The notes under the pieces are model-generated. The model did not search any database. It was not told the origin of the DNA and saw only the letters and a list, made by a program, of their open reading frames with translations. Positions 49,900-62,884 of a stretch of DNA of 64,000 bases are shown piece after piece. The DNA comes from Rhynochetos jubatus. Its lineage: Eukaryota > Chordata > Aves > Eurypygiformes > Rhynochetidae. Numbering within the stretch: position 1 is the stretch's first letter; every line of letters begins with the position of its first letter. The stretch covers positions 12,608,664-12,672,663 of the forward strand of contig CM050653.1 of assembly GCA_027574665.1 (NCBI GenBank), given 5' to 3'. Made by a program: the position numbers and the translations under genes.

Positions 49900-52800
49900 A
49901 CTAGTCCATAAAGGACTGCAGCCCTGGGAGTTTGATAAAATCAGCACTAGCAGTAACAGTATTTACCTAACATAGGTGAAACACACCTTGTAAAGTCTGA
50001 TGTAACCTTGCAGACCACTGACAAAAGAAAAAGGTAAACAGGTTGCCCCACCCTTTGCTGATCTGACCGTTTCTTTGTTGACTCAGCCCTCTCCCTTGTA
50101 ACTGTGGACTTCTCTAGTGATGAGGACTGCTGTCTGGGTCTGGTCAAGGTTGCTGGACATGCTCTGCTCCTCTTGCCTGGTCAGTGTGATGACATCCCTG
50201 GTCGGCAAGGGCACTGCCCTTCTGTCACCTCCATCCTGGCCTGCCTTCCCTTTGCAGAGCAGCCCAGCCTGGATGCTTCCTGACCAAAATGACATAAACA
50301 CCTGGTCTTGCTGCCTGTGGATGTGTAAATCAATTTGAACAAATGTAATTGTGCCTACATAAGCAGTTGGCACACTCTCCTGGGCATACAAAGCTCCAAG
50401 GAGCCACATGTAAGAGCAGAATATTTTACACTGTGGCATCCTCCCTGGTTACACTGCTGATCAAATTAATTTTTAAATAATCTTTCTGGCTGGTCTGAAG
50501 TATAAGGACAATAATTCCATTCCCATACATAATGCTTTTCATTTTTCAAGCTATTGTAATAAATGTAACAACTGAAACTAATCCTCCAGGTACCCTTGTA
50601 AAGTAATAATTAATAATTATTTATATTTCTATTCTGTCTAACATGATGTTCTTGAAGTATTTTATCTATTTCATGGATAAAGACGTACATAGTTTGTGTG
50701 TATCAAGCCTCACAGGGCAAAGTGAGTTTTAGAGCACTAAAACTTTTAGAAAAAAACCAGCAGTCTCCCTTGCATGGCAAAGGGAGTTAAAGGGGGATCT
50801 TCATGAATCTCTTTTGAGGTATCAAACTCTACAACATCTAGGACTTTAAACTGTCTCTTTTTTGTAGGAGGACAAGTTGAAGCACAGAAAGATGAAACAA
50901 AGAGCTGATATCTGAAACTAAATAGGTTTCCTATTGACTCTTCCTGTCTGTCTGTAAAGCACATACATAGTGGAGGGGTCAGGGACGTTGATCCTGTCTC
51001 TCCATCAGTCCCTCCCTGTGAGGTCTCAGGGGATTGTGAAGGTTGGGAGTCCCTATGCTGCAGTATATTATCATGAAAAAAATCCCACATATTCCCTCTT
51101 CCTGGCTGTGATTTTTCCACCAACATGATATGGGGCAAGTTTCTGTAAATTTGCCCCTTACTGTAAGTAATGTAATGTTTGTAGACTTCTGGCACATTTT
51201 GAAACACCTTTGATTAATACCAGTTTAAGAAATGCTTAAATGAAATATGCTGTATGACATACACTTCCTGATTCAAAATGACAAAATATAACTGTGGTAA
51301 CCAATTTGCAGGGAATACTGTACTATTTTGAAGCAAATACAGACCATGAAGGAAATCTCTGAAGCTGAAGACACAGCTGGCAATGTGAAACTTGGGAAAC
51401 TGCCAGAAACCCACCCTTCTCCTGTAAAACAATAAAACACTTGTGTTGGTGTGAGATATTACAATAGACCAAACCCCAAACTCCTGACTTTTCTGGGAGG
51501 TGTTGTGCACCATGGTGATGTACTGGAGTCCCTGCTGATAACATGGCAAGCTCACAGATTGTTTTACTTGCGCAACCCAATTCTAAACACTAACAACAAA
51601 AGAAGACTATAAACCCCTTTTCCATGCAGTTAAATTCTTTAGGGCAGTTTAACCAAACCATTTGAAACTTCCCAGGCTTGACACATCGCTGAGATGGTAC
51701 AACATGCCTCATTACACTGTGACACTGTGTCAGCAGCACAGATTGCCACCAGCCCTCTCCCTCGCTTCAAAAGTGCAGCACTGCAGCTCAGTGACACTGT
51801 TTACATTCCAGGAATTGAGGAAGAAAAGGAAAGCACAGTCACCAGCTACACTGGAAGGCAGGGTTCCTCTCCACTTCTAGGTGACACAGTAAAAAATATT
51901 TAAATTTTTAAGCAGATGTCCCCAAGTTGCATGTTCCTCTCAACAGCCCTGGTTTCAGAAACAAGTATGTAAGACAACTGCTGCTTCACGCTTCACATGG
52001 GTCACAAACCTAGGATAGGAGCAGTGTAAGACATTCAGTGTGTAGATAAGAGAGAGAAGAGGCCCACACTTCACACATTCCCAGTTGCATCCATGTGCCT
52101 AATGCCAGATTGCCTCTCAGATCTATTTTGTTCACTCCATAAATTGCAAGTGACAAAGGATGCCCACAATCTCTAGACCTCAAACTTCACTTCATGATTG
52201 TGTTTTATGTAATATTTTTGTGTAAGTCTACCTACGTGTGACTCTGTTGAGCAACAGACATTTCAGAGGGGCTGGGAAGCAGCTGGAGGTTGATCTCTAA
52301 CTGGTTCATCTCATTTAGAAAACAGGCTGGCAGCAGAGGGGATGCCTCGCGTGACCCCAGGAAGACGTGTAATGCAGCAAAGGCTTGTGGCACCTGGGAC
52401 TTCCCTCCTGTTTCCATCTGAGCACAAGGAGATGTGGCACTTTTGGGAGCTCATACACCATGCACTGAGTAAGGAAGACACTCATTAAAAGCATTTGAGT
52501 AATCAGCATAACTGCATTATTTATAAGACATGAGAAAAGATGAAGTTGTAAAGACTCTACTAAGACGCATCATTTGATAGTACTACCAGGAGCCCTGGTT
52601 TTTTGATAACCCAGTTAGCAAAGTTGGAATAGGGCTAGTTTTAATCATTTGAAGTTTCCCATCTTAAACAGTGGCACCAATTAGACACTTGAACCTCAGA
52701 AGGTGCTCGAGCATCCTGCTGAGCAGGGCTTTGAATCAGCAATTCCTCTGGTTAACTAGCTGGGATGGGACCCAGCTACAACAATTTGAAAGCCCTTTGA

Positions 52801-52900
52801 TGGCCTCAAGTCTGGGAAGTCAATTCCTCTGATGTTCAACCTCACAACTGGTCATGCCAGCTTGCTGTGTACAAAAAAGTCTTCCAGTACTGGCAAAGGC
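49900..52900. other. Patchily GC-richer stretch with long minus-strand frames, no recognised gene
   Basis: Parts of this stretch (for example 50100-50290 and 51660-51860) are visibly richer in G and C than the rest of the window. Several of the longest non-transposon frames lie here on the minus strand (50439-50083, 51207-50746, 51555-51214). None has a recognisable domain, and they do not begin with a convincing ATG in context. The minus strand at about 50930-50800 faintly resembles the conserved core of old MIR/CORE-type SINEs. It may be an old decayed repeat or regulatory DNA. Confidence 0.4.
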
Positions 52901-54990
52901 CTCCCAGAGTACCCAACAGTGAAAGTAAGCAGATGTATACAGTTTGTAAAAGATTCAATTACCAAAGTCTAGCAGGAACATATATGGATAATACTGGCAT
53001 GCATGTATGTACCAAGGTTTCCTCAGAAGTTCTGAGTGCCCTTTCAACCAAAAGTTCTATCAATCAGTCTCAAAAAATTCAGGTGTTCTCTTTGAGCTTG
53101 ACTTCTTTATAAGTGCTGAATCTTTCTTATGCTGCAAAGCATATTCTCTTGTGGTTTTGCCCTCTGCCAAATCTCTGTTTCTTTCCACTGCCAAGTTTTC
53201 CAGTGGTTTTGTGAGCCTCAATGGGCTATTCCTTCCTTCTCCCTGCTAAGATCGAGCATTAACACCTATGTCTTTGTTCTTCCCTTGAAAGGTTTTCCAT
53301 TTCCAAAGCCAAAAATAAAAATATACTTGCTGTTAATATTATCAGGCCTAATACATACAAGCATAGAGCTGAAAAAAATGTATCTAAGGACTGCAAATTC
53401 TCCACCAATTTAATTCTGGTATCATTAGTTGTTGAATAGTATAAATTCATTTATTTTATTCTATGCCATTCCTTCTCATGTAAAAGAAATTCTGTGTGAA
53501 TTAGGGCAGACTTAGAAATCTGTTCTTAATGATGTTGGAAACATTGTGAACGCATGAATTGGGAAATCACTTTACATTTTAAAGAAAGCATTTTATTTTA
53601 TTAGCCTGGAGCATTAGATGACATGAAAAAAATGTAGTGAAGTTATTCTTCCACCTCCTTTTTTTCTCATGAGACACTGAAATGCAACATACATACTTCT
53701 AGCTTACATTTATCTCTTCCTGTCAAGTCTTCAAAGGAATGCTTGACCTAAATGACAGAAACTTGGCTATAATTTGTAGCTCAAAGACCAAACAGGAGTT
53801 ACATTTCTAAGACAGTATTTCTTAAGTTTTTGTATCAAGAATGAAAAATACAAAACCAACATATGTTGAAATCAGTTGCAAGAAAATTCAGATGAGAAAC
53901 TAAAGGTGAGAGAACCTAATTTCATTCATCAACATAAATGTACTGTTACTGGAGATCAGTGCCTGAGTACTTCTGAGAAGGGTTTAGAGAACAAAGTGAC
54001 TGCCTGCTATTAACTCATGTTTACCATTGGTGCACCATTTTTGATGAAAAAATAAACAAAAAAGAAGTTTTGTACACATACGTGTATTCATGCTAAATTC
54101 TGGATCCAGTGCGCATCTTAACTGAAGGAACTGTTGCAAATGGAGATAGAATGCAAATCTGGACTGGGAATAATGCTACAAATAACCATGCTCATGGCTT
54201 TAACAACATTGGTGTCCATTACCCACAAACAAAGAGGTAAAGGGTGTCTGTAGATTCAACAGCCCTGTCATTTCATGTCTTGTTAAGCAAGCTTTCCCAC
54301 AGCTGAGTTCTACTGACCATTACATTTTCCCACTTCCTCAGCAGATATTTTTTGACGGATCTATTTAGCTCAATTCTGTTTTGCAAGCTGAAATGTCTTA
54401 CAATATATTGTCCTGTTGCTTTGCTGCTAGAAGTGGAGTTCATCCCTTGCCTCATCACTTATGCCAGAGCTATATTCAGTTCCTCCTTCCTTCTCCTTTC
54501 TATGACACTGTCCTTTTCATACTCTCCAAATATTGTTACATCTTTAAAGCTCATTTTTGTAATTTAAGTATATAATGTATCAATTCTGATTTGGTAATCT
54601 TTTATGGCAGCAATAACTGCATTCAGTCAGACTGTTGGCACATGTACAAGTATTTCATAAGTTCAGTGCATTCCCTGGGAGTCACAGATCTAAGAAGTTA
54701 TTCCAATCAACCTTTCACACACAAAAAACAAAGCAAGCTTAACCATTTATTTTGCCACAGTAAATTGTGACTGTTAAAGACAGCTAATGTAAATAGGTCT
54801 GATGAGTGAACTACACTGAAAGTAAGAAAAATCGCATTATTTTAGACCACTATTTCCTTCAGTGTATCATCTAGGCATATTCTATTTTCAAATTAAAAAA
54901 AATAAATTGAGTCATCGTAAGCATCACTCTATTTAAAACCAATCTTTTCTGTCAGTTTAAATGCCTGTATTTCTATACAATACATATCAT

Positions 54991-55030
54991 CATTATATAA
55001 TATATGTGAAAATATATATATATTATATTT
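54991..55030. repeat. AT-rich TA-repeat tract
   Basis: Mixed ATAT and TATA steps including a run of six TA units. A low-complexity tract. Confidence 0.75.
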
Positions 55031-55067
55031 AAGACCACTTAAAATATTTTAGGTTGATTTCATTTTT

Positions 55068-55088
55068 GGTTGGTTGGTTGGTTTGGTT
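55068..55088. repeat. (GGTT)n microsatellite
   Basis: Four GGTT units followed by TGGTTTT. Confidence 0.85.
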
Positions 55089-57018
55089 TTTTAGAGAGTG
55101 GTGGTGGTGTTATGTTTTTTCCTTAGAGACAGTGGCCCGATAAAGTTAAAACTATTTGTCTGCTGGAATCAAAATGTGAAATGGGCTACTTGTGATCTTC
55201 TGTGTACCACTGAAGTAAACCCTTTTTTCATTTCTTCTGATTTGTCCCAACATGTTTATAAATAAGTTATTTACATTTATGACCAAAGACTAAGACATCA
55301 AGCTTTCTAATTACACTTCCATGAATTCACTACATTCCTAACTTCAGTATACAGGAGCAGGCTGTTCTAATTGCAAAAGTAATGTTTGAAATCTTAATAA
55401 TGCTTAAATTTGTCACACTGTGAAATACAGAAAAAATAACATTTTACATGGCCATCTTTATCAATTCAGCAGAAAATGAAAAATTACAACAGGCAAGGCC
55501 TTTAAAGTTACACAAAAGTAAATTTTAATATCTGGGAAGCTTTTTAAGATACTTTCAATGGTATGGTTTCAAGACAAACATCTTTTAGGAATGCATCAAT
55601 ATTTCCCTGTGTTAGTAGTTGGCAAAATGAGCCATGTCCTGAAATTCTGCAGCTTTTTGAGGAAAGGTAATTGAAAGCTTTTGTCACTCACTCTACAAAA
55701 TCTGATGAAGAGCTATCTACAGCTTTCTTTGCAATATTATGAGAAAATAAGGTGGACAAATAGCTTGAAGGAAATTTGTATTCTTTATATGCAGACTAAA
55801 TGATATCTCTCAAATTTAACTTGGATTTAACATTTACAAATGATAATACATTTTCAGAATTTCAGAGCAATTTATTTCCATTACTTCTTATTTTTGAAAT
55901 ATTCTTAATGTAATTTTTTTTTTTTTGTCTAAAATTATTCAAGGAGAAAACAATGAATTCTTTTTATTTCAGCCGTGTAGAAACTGAAAGCTATGATGTG
56001 AACTATTTATTGTTATATGCATGATATGAGGTGTCGGCAACCACAGAAGGTAGGTGTTTTTTTCAGAAAATACTTCAATTTAATTTTAATCAATGGCTAC
56101 ATTGCTAAATTTTGGTCTGCTAATGTTTGATCAGTTCAGTGTCTCCTTTACAGAGGGTGAAAATAAATTAAATAGGAGTTGTTCCACAGAGTAGAGGTAA
56201 AGTGTTCACTCCAGTGAGAAATCAAGATCCTTTCAATAAGGGACAAGGAATTGCCTTTAAGTTACATGTGATTAGAGATGCTTATTGAGAGCTGAAAACA
56301 CAGGTCTTCCCATGGAAAATTTGTTTGGAGTGAAAGTGTCATCTTCTTTCATACACAGATGATTACTCTATGATAGAGGTCCAGATAGAGAGTAGGCTTT
56401 TCATTCCAATATGATTATTTAAAATATCTGTATGTTTCTATAATAACTGATACTATCAAAATGCATTGTTTGCCTCTTTTACTGAATATCAGCATCCAAA
56501 ATATAGAAATAATGTAGACATACAAACAATGAATATTCTGGAAAATACTTGTAGTAGCTACTCTGCTCTGATCAGATTTTTGCATTACACCTTAGCATGG
56601 GATGTCACACATAACGATTCAAGACTTACGTAGGGAAAAATGATGGAAAGTAGAAGGCCTGGGGGGGTGGGGAAAAAGGTCTGATATCTTTTTGGTATAA
56701 TGTTGTTTGGGGTAAACTACTTAATTTTAGGCCAAGGTATTTCATTGTTCAATAATTTCAGAGAACCTTGGAATCTTTCACAAAAAATAAAAAGTTAAAT
56801 GAAAGGCAATAAAAATGTATATTTCTATCAGAAATTATGTAGCATCCCAAATATTTCCCAGCTATCATTACAAAATACCATACCATAGTTAAAAGAATCT
56901 GAGTCAAGAAAAGATTAAGAAAATACAGAAGGGAAAAAAAAAGTAAAGAAGAGATTCTGTACAGATCAGTTAGAATCAAAATATTCAGTGCAGATTTTAA
57001 AATCACAGATAAAATCTG

Positions 57019-57032
57019 CACACACACACACA
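57019..57032. repeat. (CA)7 microsatellite
   Basis: Seven perfect CA units. Confidence 0.85.
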
Positions 57033-60000
57033 ACCCTCCTCAAAACAAACCAAAAAATGCCCACAACAAGTTTAGTCTCTGTTAGAGTAGAATTTTTTGC
57101 AAAAATTACTTTTTCTCCAAACTGCCATTTTGCTGTGCAATTTCAGTGCCTTCTGTTTAGCATATAGCCCTTTCCTGATCCTGAAATCAGGGATCCACCT
57201 AACTTAAATAATCACCCTGATCTCATCATTGGTTGAGTTTTTATATACAAAGAAGATAAATTTTCAGGTTTTGGCCAGGATTTTAAAGTGAGGTGAATTA
57301 TACCTATTTTCCTTCATGGAATAAAAGCAGAGTCTAGATAACTGGATGAGATGTCAGCAGCTCTATTCCCTCGGATGCATGTTTTGTTAGCATGAAACAC
57401 CTCAGGGCATTGCAATACTTCTCACTGGGACAAAATACAGATGCTTGTGTGTGTGAAAAGAAGTTCTAAAACAGCCTGGTCAAAGCAGATCATGTAAAAC
57501 GTAAGTTTGGGTTTACGACCACACACAGTGAGGCATAGTGGAGCATCTTATAATGAAAGCACATCAGCATTACTGACTCTACAGCTAATGTTGGCCTGGG
57601 ATCGTAAGTCCTTTTTGGTTGTTTCAGAACTGAATATAACTCCAGCTGAGGGTGTCTTGTACCTAAGAACAGTGAGGATAACACAGACACATCATCATGA
57701 TAAAGGTCCCATGACATAACCCAGGCCATCCAGACACAAGTAACTGGGGGCTGGATGTGTTTTCTTTTTCAATATGTGAAGGTACGTAACTCCAGCTAAA
57801 GGTGGTGAACTGCAGTAGTAAGCACTGCAGTAGTAGACCAATTAAGAGAATTTCTCCTTAAGGTTGCTTATTACTTATTTCAGTACATACACCAGTCTGA
57901 AATATATGCAAATGCAGCTGGGTGTCACTAGGGACTGTTTTGTTAGAAGCAATAATCAACCTGAGCATTACAAACATGCTGCAGGCTAAACAAGTTGGCC
58001 TACAAGAGTTACTCTGCTTTGAAAATCCTCAAAATCATTGCCAATGCATCTATGTCACAGAAATGAAGCAGAAGAAGGGTATCATCAAGCCAAGCTGAGC
58101 ATGTAAAGAATCATATGGGAGATGGGAATGAGCAACCACTCCTGTAGAGTGAATGGTGATTTCTGTTTTCAAGCCAGATGTTTTACTGACAACACCTTCA
58201 GATGCTGCATGAATATTTCAGTGCAAAATGAGCCCAAGCTACAAATTAATGACTTCTTTTTTCAGAGCCACTTAGGTATGCTATTACAGCTAACAACATT
58301 CTCCCTTTCAGGCACAGCTATTTTATTTGGATAAAGTAGAATGCCTTATTCAGCCCAGGAAAAATTTCTCTTAAAAATTTTATTGGAATGCATAGAAATA
58401 TGTGTAAGCATTTGTAACAAAGATTATTGGATGCATAGAGTCTGTCAGATGGGAATACCATGGCTCAACAAATCCAGGACAAGTTAATGATATAATGATA
58501 TGGTCTGAAATTGAAAGCCCTTTTTGATCTGAGTAGTCTCCTTATTCCATATCCATATTCCATTGAATATCTTTTCTCCTTATAAGAAAAAAATATCAAA
58601 AAATTACCAATATCTCTTTAATAAAATCAAGTGTTATGTTCCTGCTGAAAGTCTGGATCTAAAATTCTGAGCTATAAGAGCTGCCCCTCCTAAGGCAGAT
58701 CTTAGGACTGTAGACTTCTGTTGTGTACTATATATCACAAAAGTTATTTGTATTTCTGAGAACAGATCAGAATTAGTCCTCTGAAATCACAGATATTTTT
58801 GTCTTGGCCATGCCTGACTCAGTATTTTACACAGGAGATTAAATTTTGTGATTTTTTTTTGTGGTAGAATTAATTTTGAAGAATATCATGTCACAATTAT
58901 CTGATTCAAATAGGTGTTTAAATAAAAGAACTTGGTCCTGATTAAGAAGAAATCTAGTAATTATCCATCCATCAACTATACTGCATTACTTCCTTCATGT
59001 AATTTATTTGTATAGTGTATTTAATAGAAGCTTTTAGATAGCTTCACAGAAATCGCACTGGCTTACATTTTTATGTACTATACATCCATTAGTGAACTAC
59101 ACTTTGAAGATACTTTCTATTAATTAATGAGTTTGATTATGCATCTTAACAGAAACTAAAAGCTAAATTTCGTAGTGAAGGAGTCCATATTGTGTTTTTT
59201 TATCTCTACTGCTACTTTTATTTTTATAATCTTCTGAAGGAAACCCAAATTTCTTTGCCTTTTATTAGTGAGGCAAAAATCAAGCTGCAGTGATACCATC
59301 CCCCAGAAATAAGTGTAATAAAAAGATCCTTGTTTCACTAAATCTAAACACGTGCAGGTTTACCTTGTTATCCTGATGTGAGATATCAAAAATGTTATTC
59401 AAGAACCTGTCCCTGCCAGATCCAACAGTAACCATTCAGGCTTTATTTGTGCAGCACTGACAGCGAGCTCTCTTTCAAAGGTGAGATTGTTGTTACTGCT
59501 GCTGTTGTTGTTACAGATAAATTTTGGACAGAAGACCTGAGACAAAATTCCCAATGGAGAACATCACGTATCCAGACATATGGATGGTTGGAGGTTGTCT
59601 ATGTCCTGTCATTTTCTCAAAATATTATGTTAGTATGTTGCTTCTCCCCGTCTAACCCTCCACATTTCAATTTTGTCTTTGCTTTTTAAATCCTGGCTAA
59701 TTAGAAGATTTCACTTTTTTGTGACACTGGACTCTCATGTTGAGCTTATAATTACAAAGACTGTGTAGCGTTCTATTAATTGTGGATTTTTGCTTCTTAG
59801 ATTTGTGGGTTAATTGGTAATATCTCCATTCAATTTTTTTTTTTCCCCCAAGATATTTTACATTACAGTAATTAACCACATATCCGGAACAGCCAAAGTT
59901 AACCATTTATCAACTTACTTCTTCAGCTAACTTTTGTGAAGACCTTGTGTCTGCCATTCTCACTTTTACTGTGAAAAGTGAAGAACAACAAAGTACATGG

Positions 60001-61995
60001 TATAATATGTATTTATGTTTTGAGAGAAAGCATCTTATGGTATACTCATGCCTCTTACGGCATTAGGCTAATCAGTTCAATTAGGTATTTTAGGTTTTTT
60101 TCTAAATGGTTCTATTTATTTTTCATTTTTAATTATGTTTGGTTCTCGTTAATAAACGTTTTTTTCTAGGTATTACATCAATACATTATAATCACTCTAT
60201 GCAAATTGAGCCACACACATTCATATAATGTTGAAAACTGATGTTATAGAAAAAACCAAAAGTCTTAGTAAAACAACAAGGGTGGCTAACACAGTACTGA
60301 ATAAACACATACAAATACATAATTTATCTTCTGTGGTGCAGGCATTATTTTGAATTGGGAAGCTTTTATTGTATTCTGAAATGTTTGCTAATGTCTGATG
60401 AATGGCTTTTCCTTTCTCCCTGTCACAACCCTTATCTTTGGAATAAGGTAATTTTCCTTAAAAGAATCTATCAATCAGGCCTGTTTCATGCACGTTGTAT
60501 AGGGCAGGATATACTTTTCCTATGGTAAATAAAATTCCATAGAACCTAGTATAATGTAGCCCAATATAATGTAATATAATACTCTCCAGGCCATCTCATC
60601 ACTTAAAATGTTTGAAATTCACCTTTCACTAACTGATTCTTCAAGGATAAGAACTGGGCACTTGCATTAACAATGGAAGGCTCAGAAAACGATGTAATAT
60701 GATAGATAACATTTGACTAGATGTTTTCTATGAGTTAAATTTCTCATTCAGTACAAGATGGTTTGAAAAATTGACATTGCTAACTAGGAAGTCCCTTACA
60801 AGGCTACATTTTTACTGTTATAAAAAGGCAGTCTTAGTCCTCTGTCTGGAAGTAGCTGGGGTTGTAATTCAGCTATAGACCTGGAATAGACCAAAGCAAA
60901 ACTTGGAAAACACCATAGATCCTGAATGGATTTTCAATGGTATTTGAACTGTTGACTTTCTTTAATTCAACAGAGGAGAATAAAATTCCACGTATGAAAG
61001 AAACATAACTGCTGACTAGTTTCTTCTTTGTTATATGTACCAGAAAGGTATATAAACTCAGTGAAAACTGGTTTTTGTGCCTTTCAATGTGATTGATTTA
61101 TTCTTTTGCTCAATCTAAAAATTGTTCTAATATGTTCATATTTCTACTGAATTTGAGAACTGATGTTTCAGTTCAGATGAAGACAAAACTAAATAATTGT
61201 TTCTTAGGCACCCAAAATATTCTTACAAGGATTTGCACAATCACTGCTTTTCTGACAACTCCCAAACAACCTTTAATCATAATGTGTGTTGCTCTGGGTT
61301 AATAAAAGGAAACTTCACCACCTAAAACTGAGGACAAACAATGTCTTACAGAGGAGTTACTCTCTGACATACCAGACTACAAGCTGTTTTGGGCAAGCTA
61401 CCCATGTTTCTGAATATCAAAGTCAGGAATAGTCAAAAGGATCATGATTTGAAGACACTAAATATGACAGGAACAAACCCAAGGTACTATGTACTCTAAA
61501 TTAACTTTGAATTTTGTAATATCAGTTTCAAACTTATGCTTCCAATGATGCCTACAAAGAGAGAAGAAAAATAAACAGGACAGAGAAACAGGACAAAGGA
61601 AAAGGACAAGGGAACTTAGTGCTGTTTCGTAGAAAGGATTAAGGGTGATGGAGATGCAAGGCCCGCACACTAAAGGCTATGCAATGAAGAAATATTGTAT
61701 ATTTATTATATTTAATATTCACCCGGAAGAAGGAAGACTATATCTGCTTTTCCACAGCCTGAGAAACGTGAACTAGCAAAATACATTTCTTTCATATGCT
61801 TGTTTTCCTTTTGTCCTTGAATTGGATATAGTATGGATATGATTTTCATACAACAAATTCTCTTCCTTTAATTGAACACAAATTAACATCTCCATTTGAA
61901 TATGTTAACCATGGAAAGATTTACCTCTTTAGAGTGACAGCAAGGAGACATGGCTAGAATTAGTTAAAAACTAGCAGTCTAACTAATATAAACAC

Positions 61996-62022
61996 ATTTA
62001 TTTATTTATTTACTTACTTATT
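61996..62022. repeat. (ATTT)n/(ACTT)n microsatellite
   Basis: Four ATTT-type units pass into two ACTT units, a small compound tetranucleotide array. Confidence 0.85.
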
Positions 62023-62761
62023 ACATCAGCATTCCAAGGGCAGCTATTGTTATTCAAGGCATTACACTTACAAGCAAAATATTAAATTAGATTAGCTTAC
62101 AGAACCCATAAACATGTTATGTCAGTGTGTTATAAGAAAGATAATAGAAGTAATAACAAATAGAATTTAGAATCACATTTTAATTAGTCATATGAACAGT
62201 TTAATACAGAAATACTGACAAAGCAGAACTAACAGTATAATGAAGCTGCTTAAAGGTGTAGATAGTAGTCATCCCTGCAATATAAATGCAGTATGTAATA
62301 AGAATTTTTACTTAAAATAATGATTTCACTAAATCATTGTAACGAGAAAAAGGCCAAATGAGAAGTATGCCCTGTTTGACTTTACCTAGAGGAACAAAGA
62401 CCTTTTTTCTTCAAAATGAATCTTACTATGAAAAAAAATACTCAATTAATACATAAAATTCCTCATATATTTCTTAGAATATCTGATTTGTAGTTCACAT
62501 GAAGAGTACTAGTTAGGAGGAAAGGTGTCAGATTGGCCTCCGCTGGATAATTCCCATATTTTTGAATTTGAATGATATTAATGTTTAGTCTGTGTAACCA
62601 TTTTAACTCTGAGGTGGTCATCTGATAACTATATTTTCAGTCAAAGTTGTTATTAAATAGGCAATGTCCAATCAAAATTCAGCAAAGAATTCACTGAAGC
62701 GTTCAGTTCTTATCACCCAACAAAGAAACAAAAGGTGAAGACTCATCATTTTAGAAAATGG

Positions 62762-62875
62762 TAATCGTGAAGTCGTTGAAAGTGGTCAATTAGATGAAAT
62801 GTAATTTTATTTCCTGATACCCTGTTTCCTGAAACACCTACATTTATGTACAACACAGTGTGGTGTGGTACATAG
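62762..62875 (-). repeat. Segment shared with the flank of the CR1 at 37.8 kb (copy 2)
   Basis: This is the inverted partner of 38978-39101. In CR1 sense it lies 3' of the element, separated from the CR1 end by about 9 extra bases (GAATATCTGG). It carries the AATAAA motif at 62811-62806 on the minus strand and ends with CTTCACGATTA. It is 10 bp shorter than copy 1 through one deletion. Beyond about 62762 no further similarity is visible. Confidence 0.85.
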
Positions 62876-62884
62876 CCAGATATT

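Larger units (their letters stand above)
52901..62761. other. Gene-free AT-rich unique DNA
   Basis: No gene, RNA gene or transposon recognised. It contains an AT dinucleotide-rich tract at 54991-55030, (GGTT)n at 55068-55088, (CA)7 at 57019-57032, a 12-bp direct repeat ACTGCAGTAGTA at 57809 and 57824, and an (ATTT/ACTT)n tract at 61996-62022. Confidence 0.65.
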
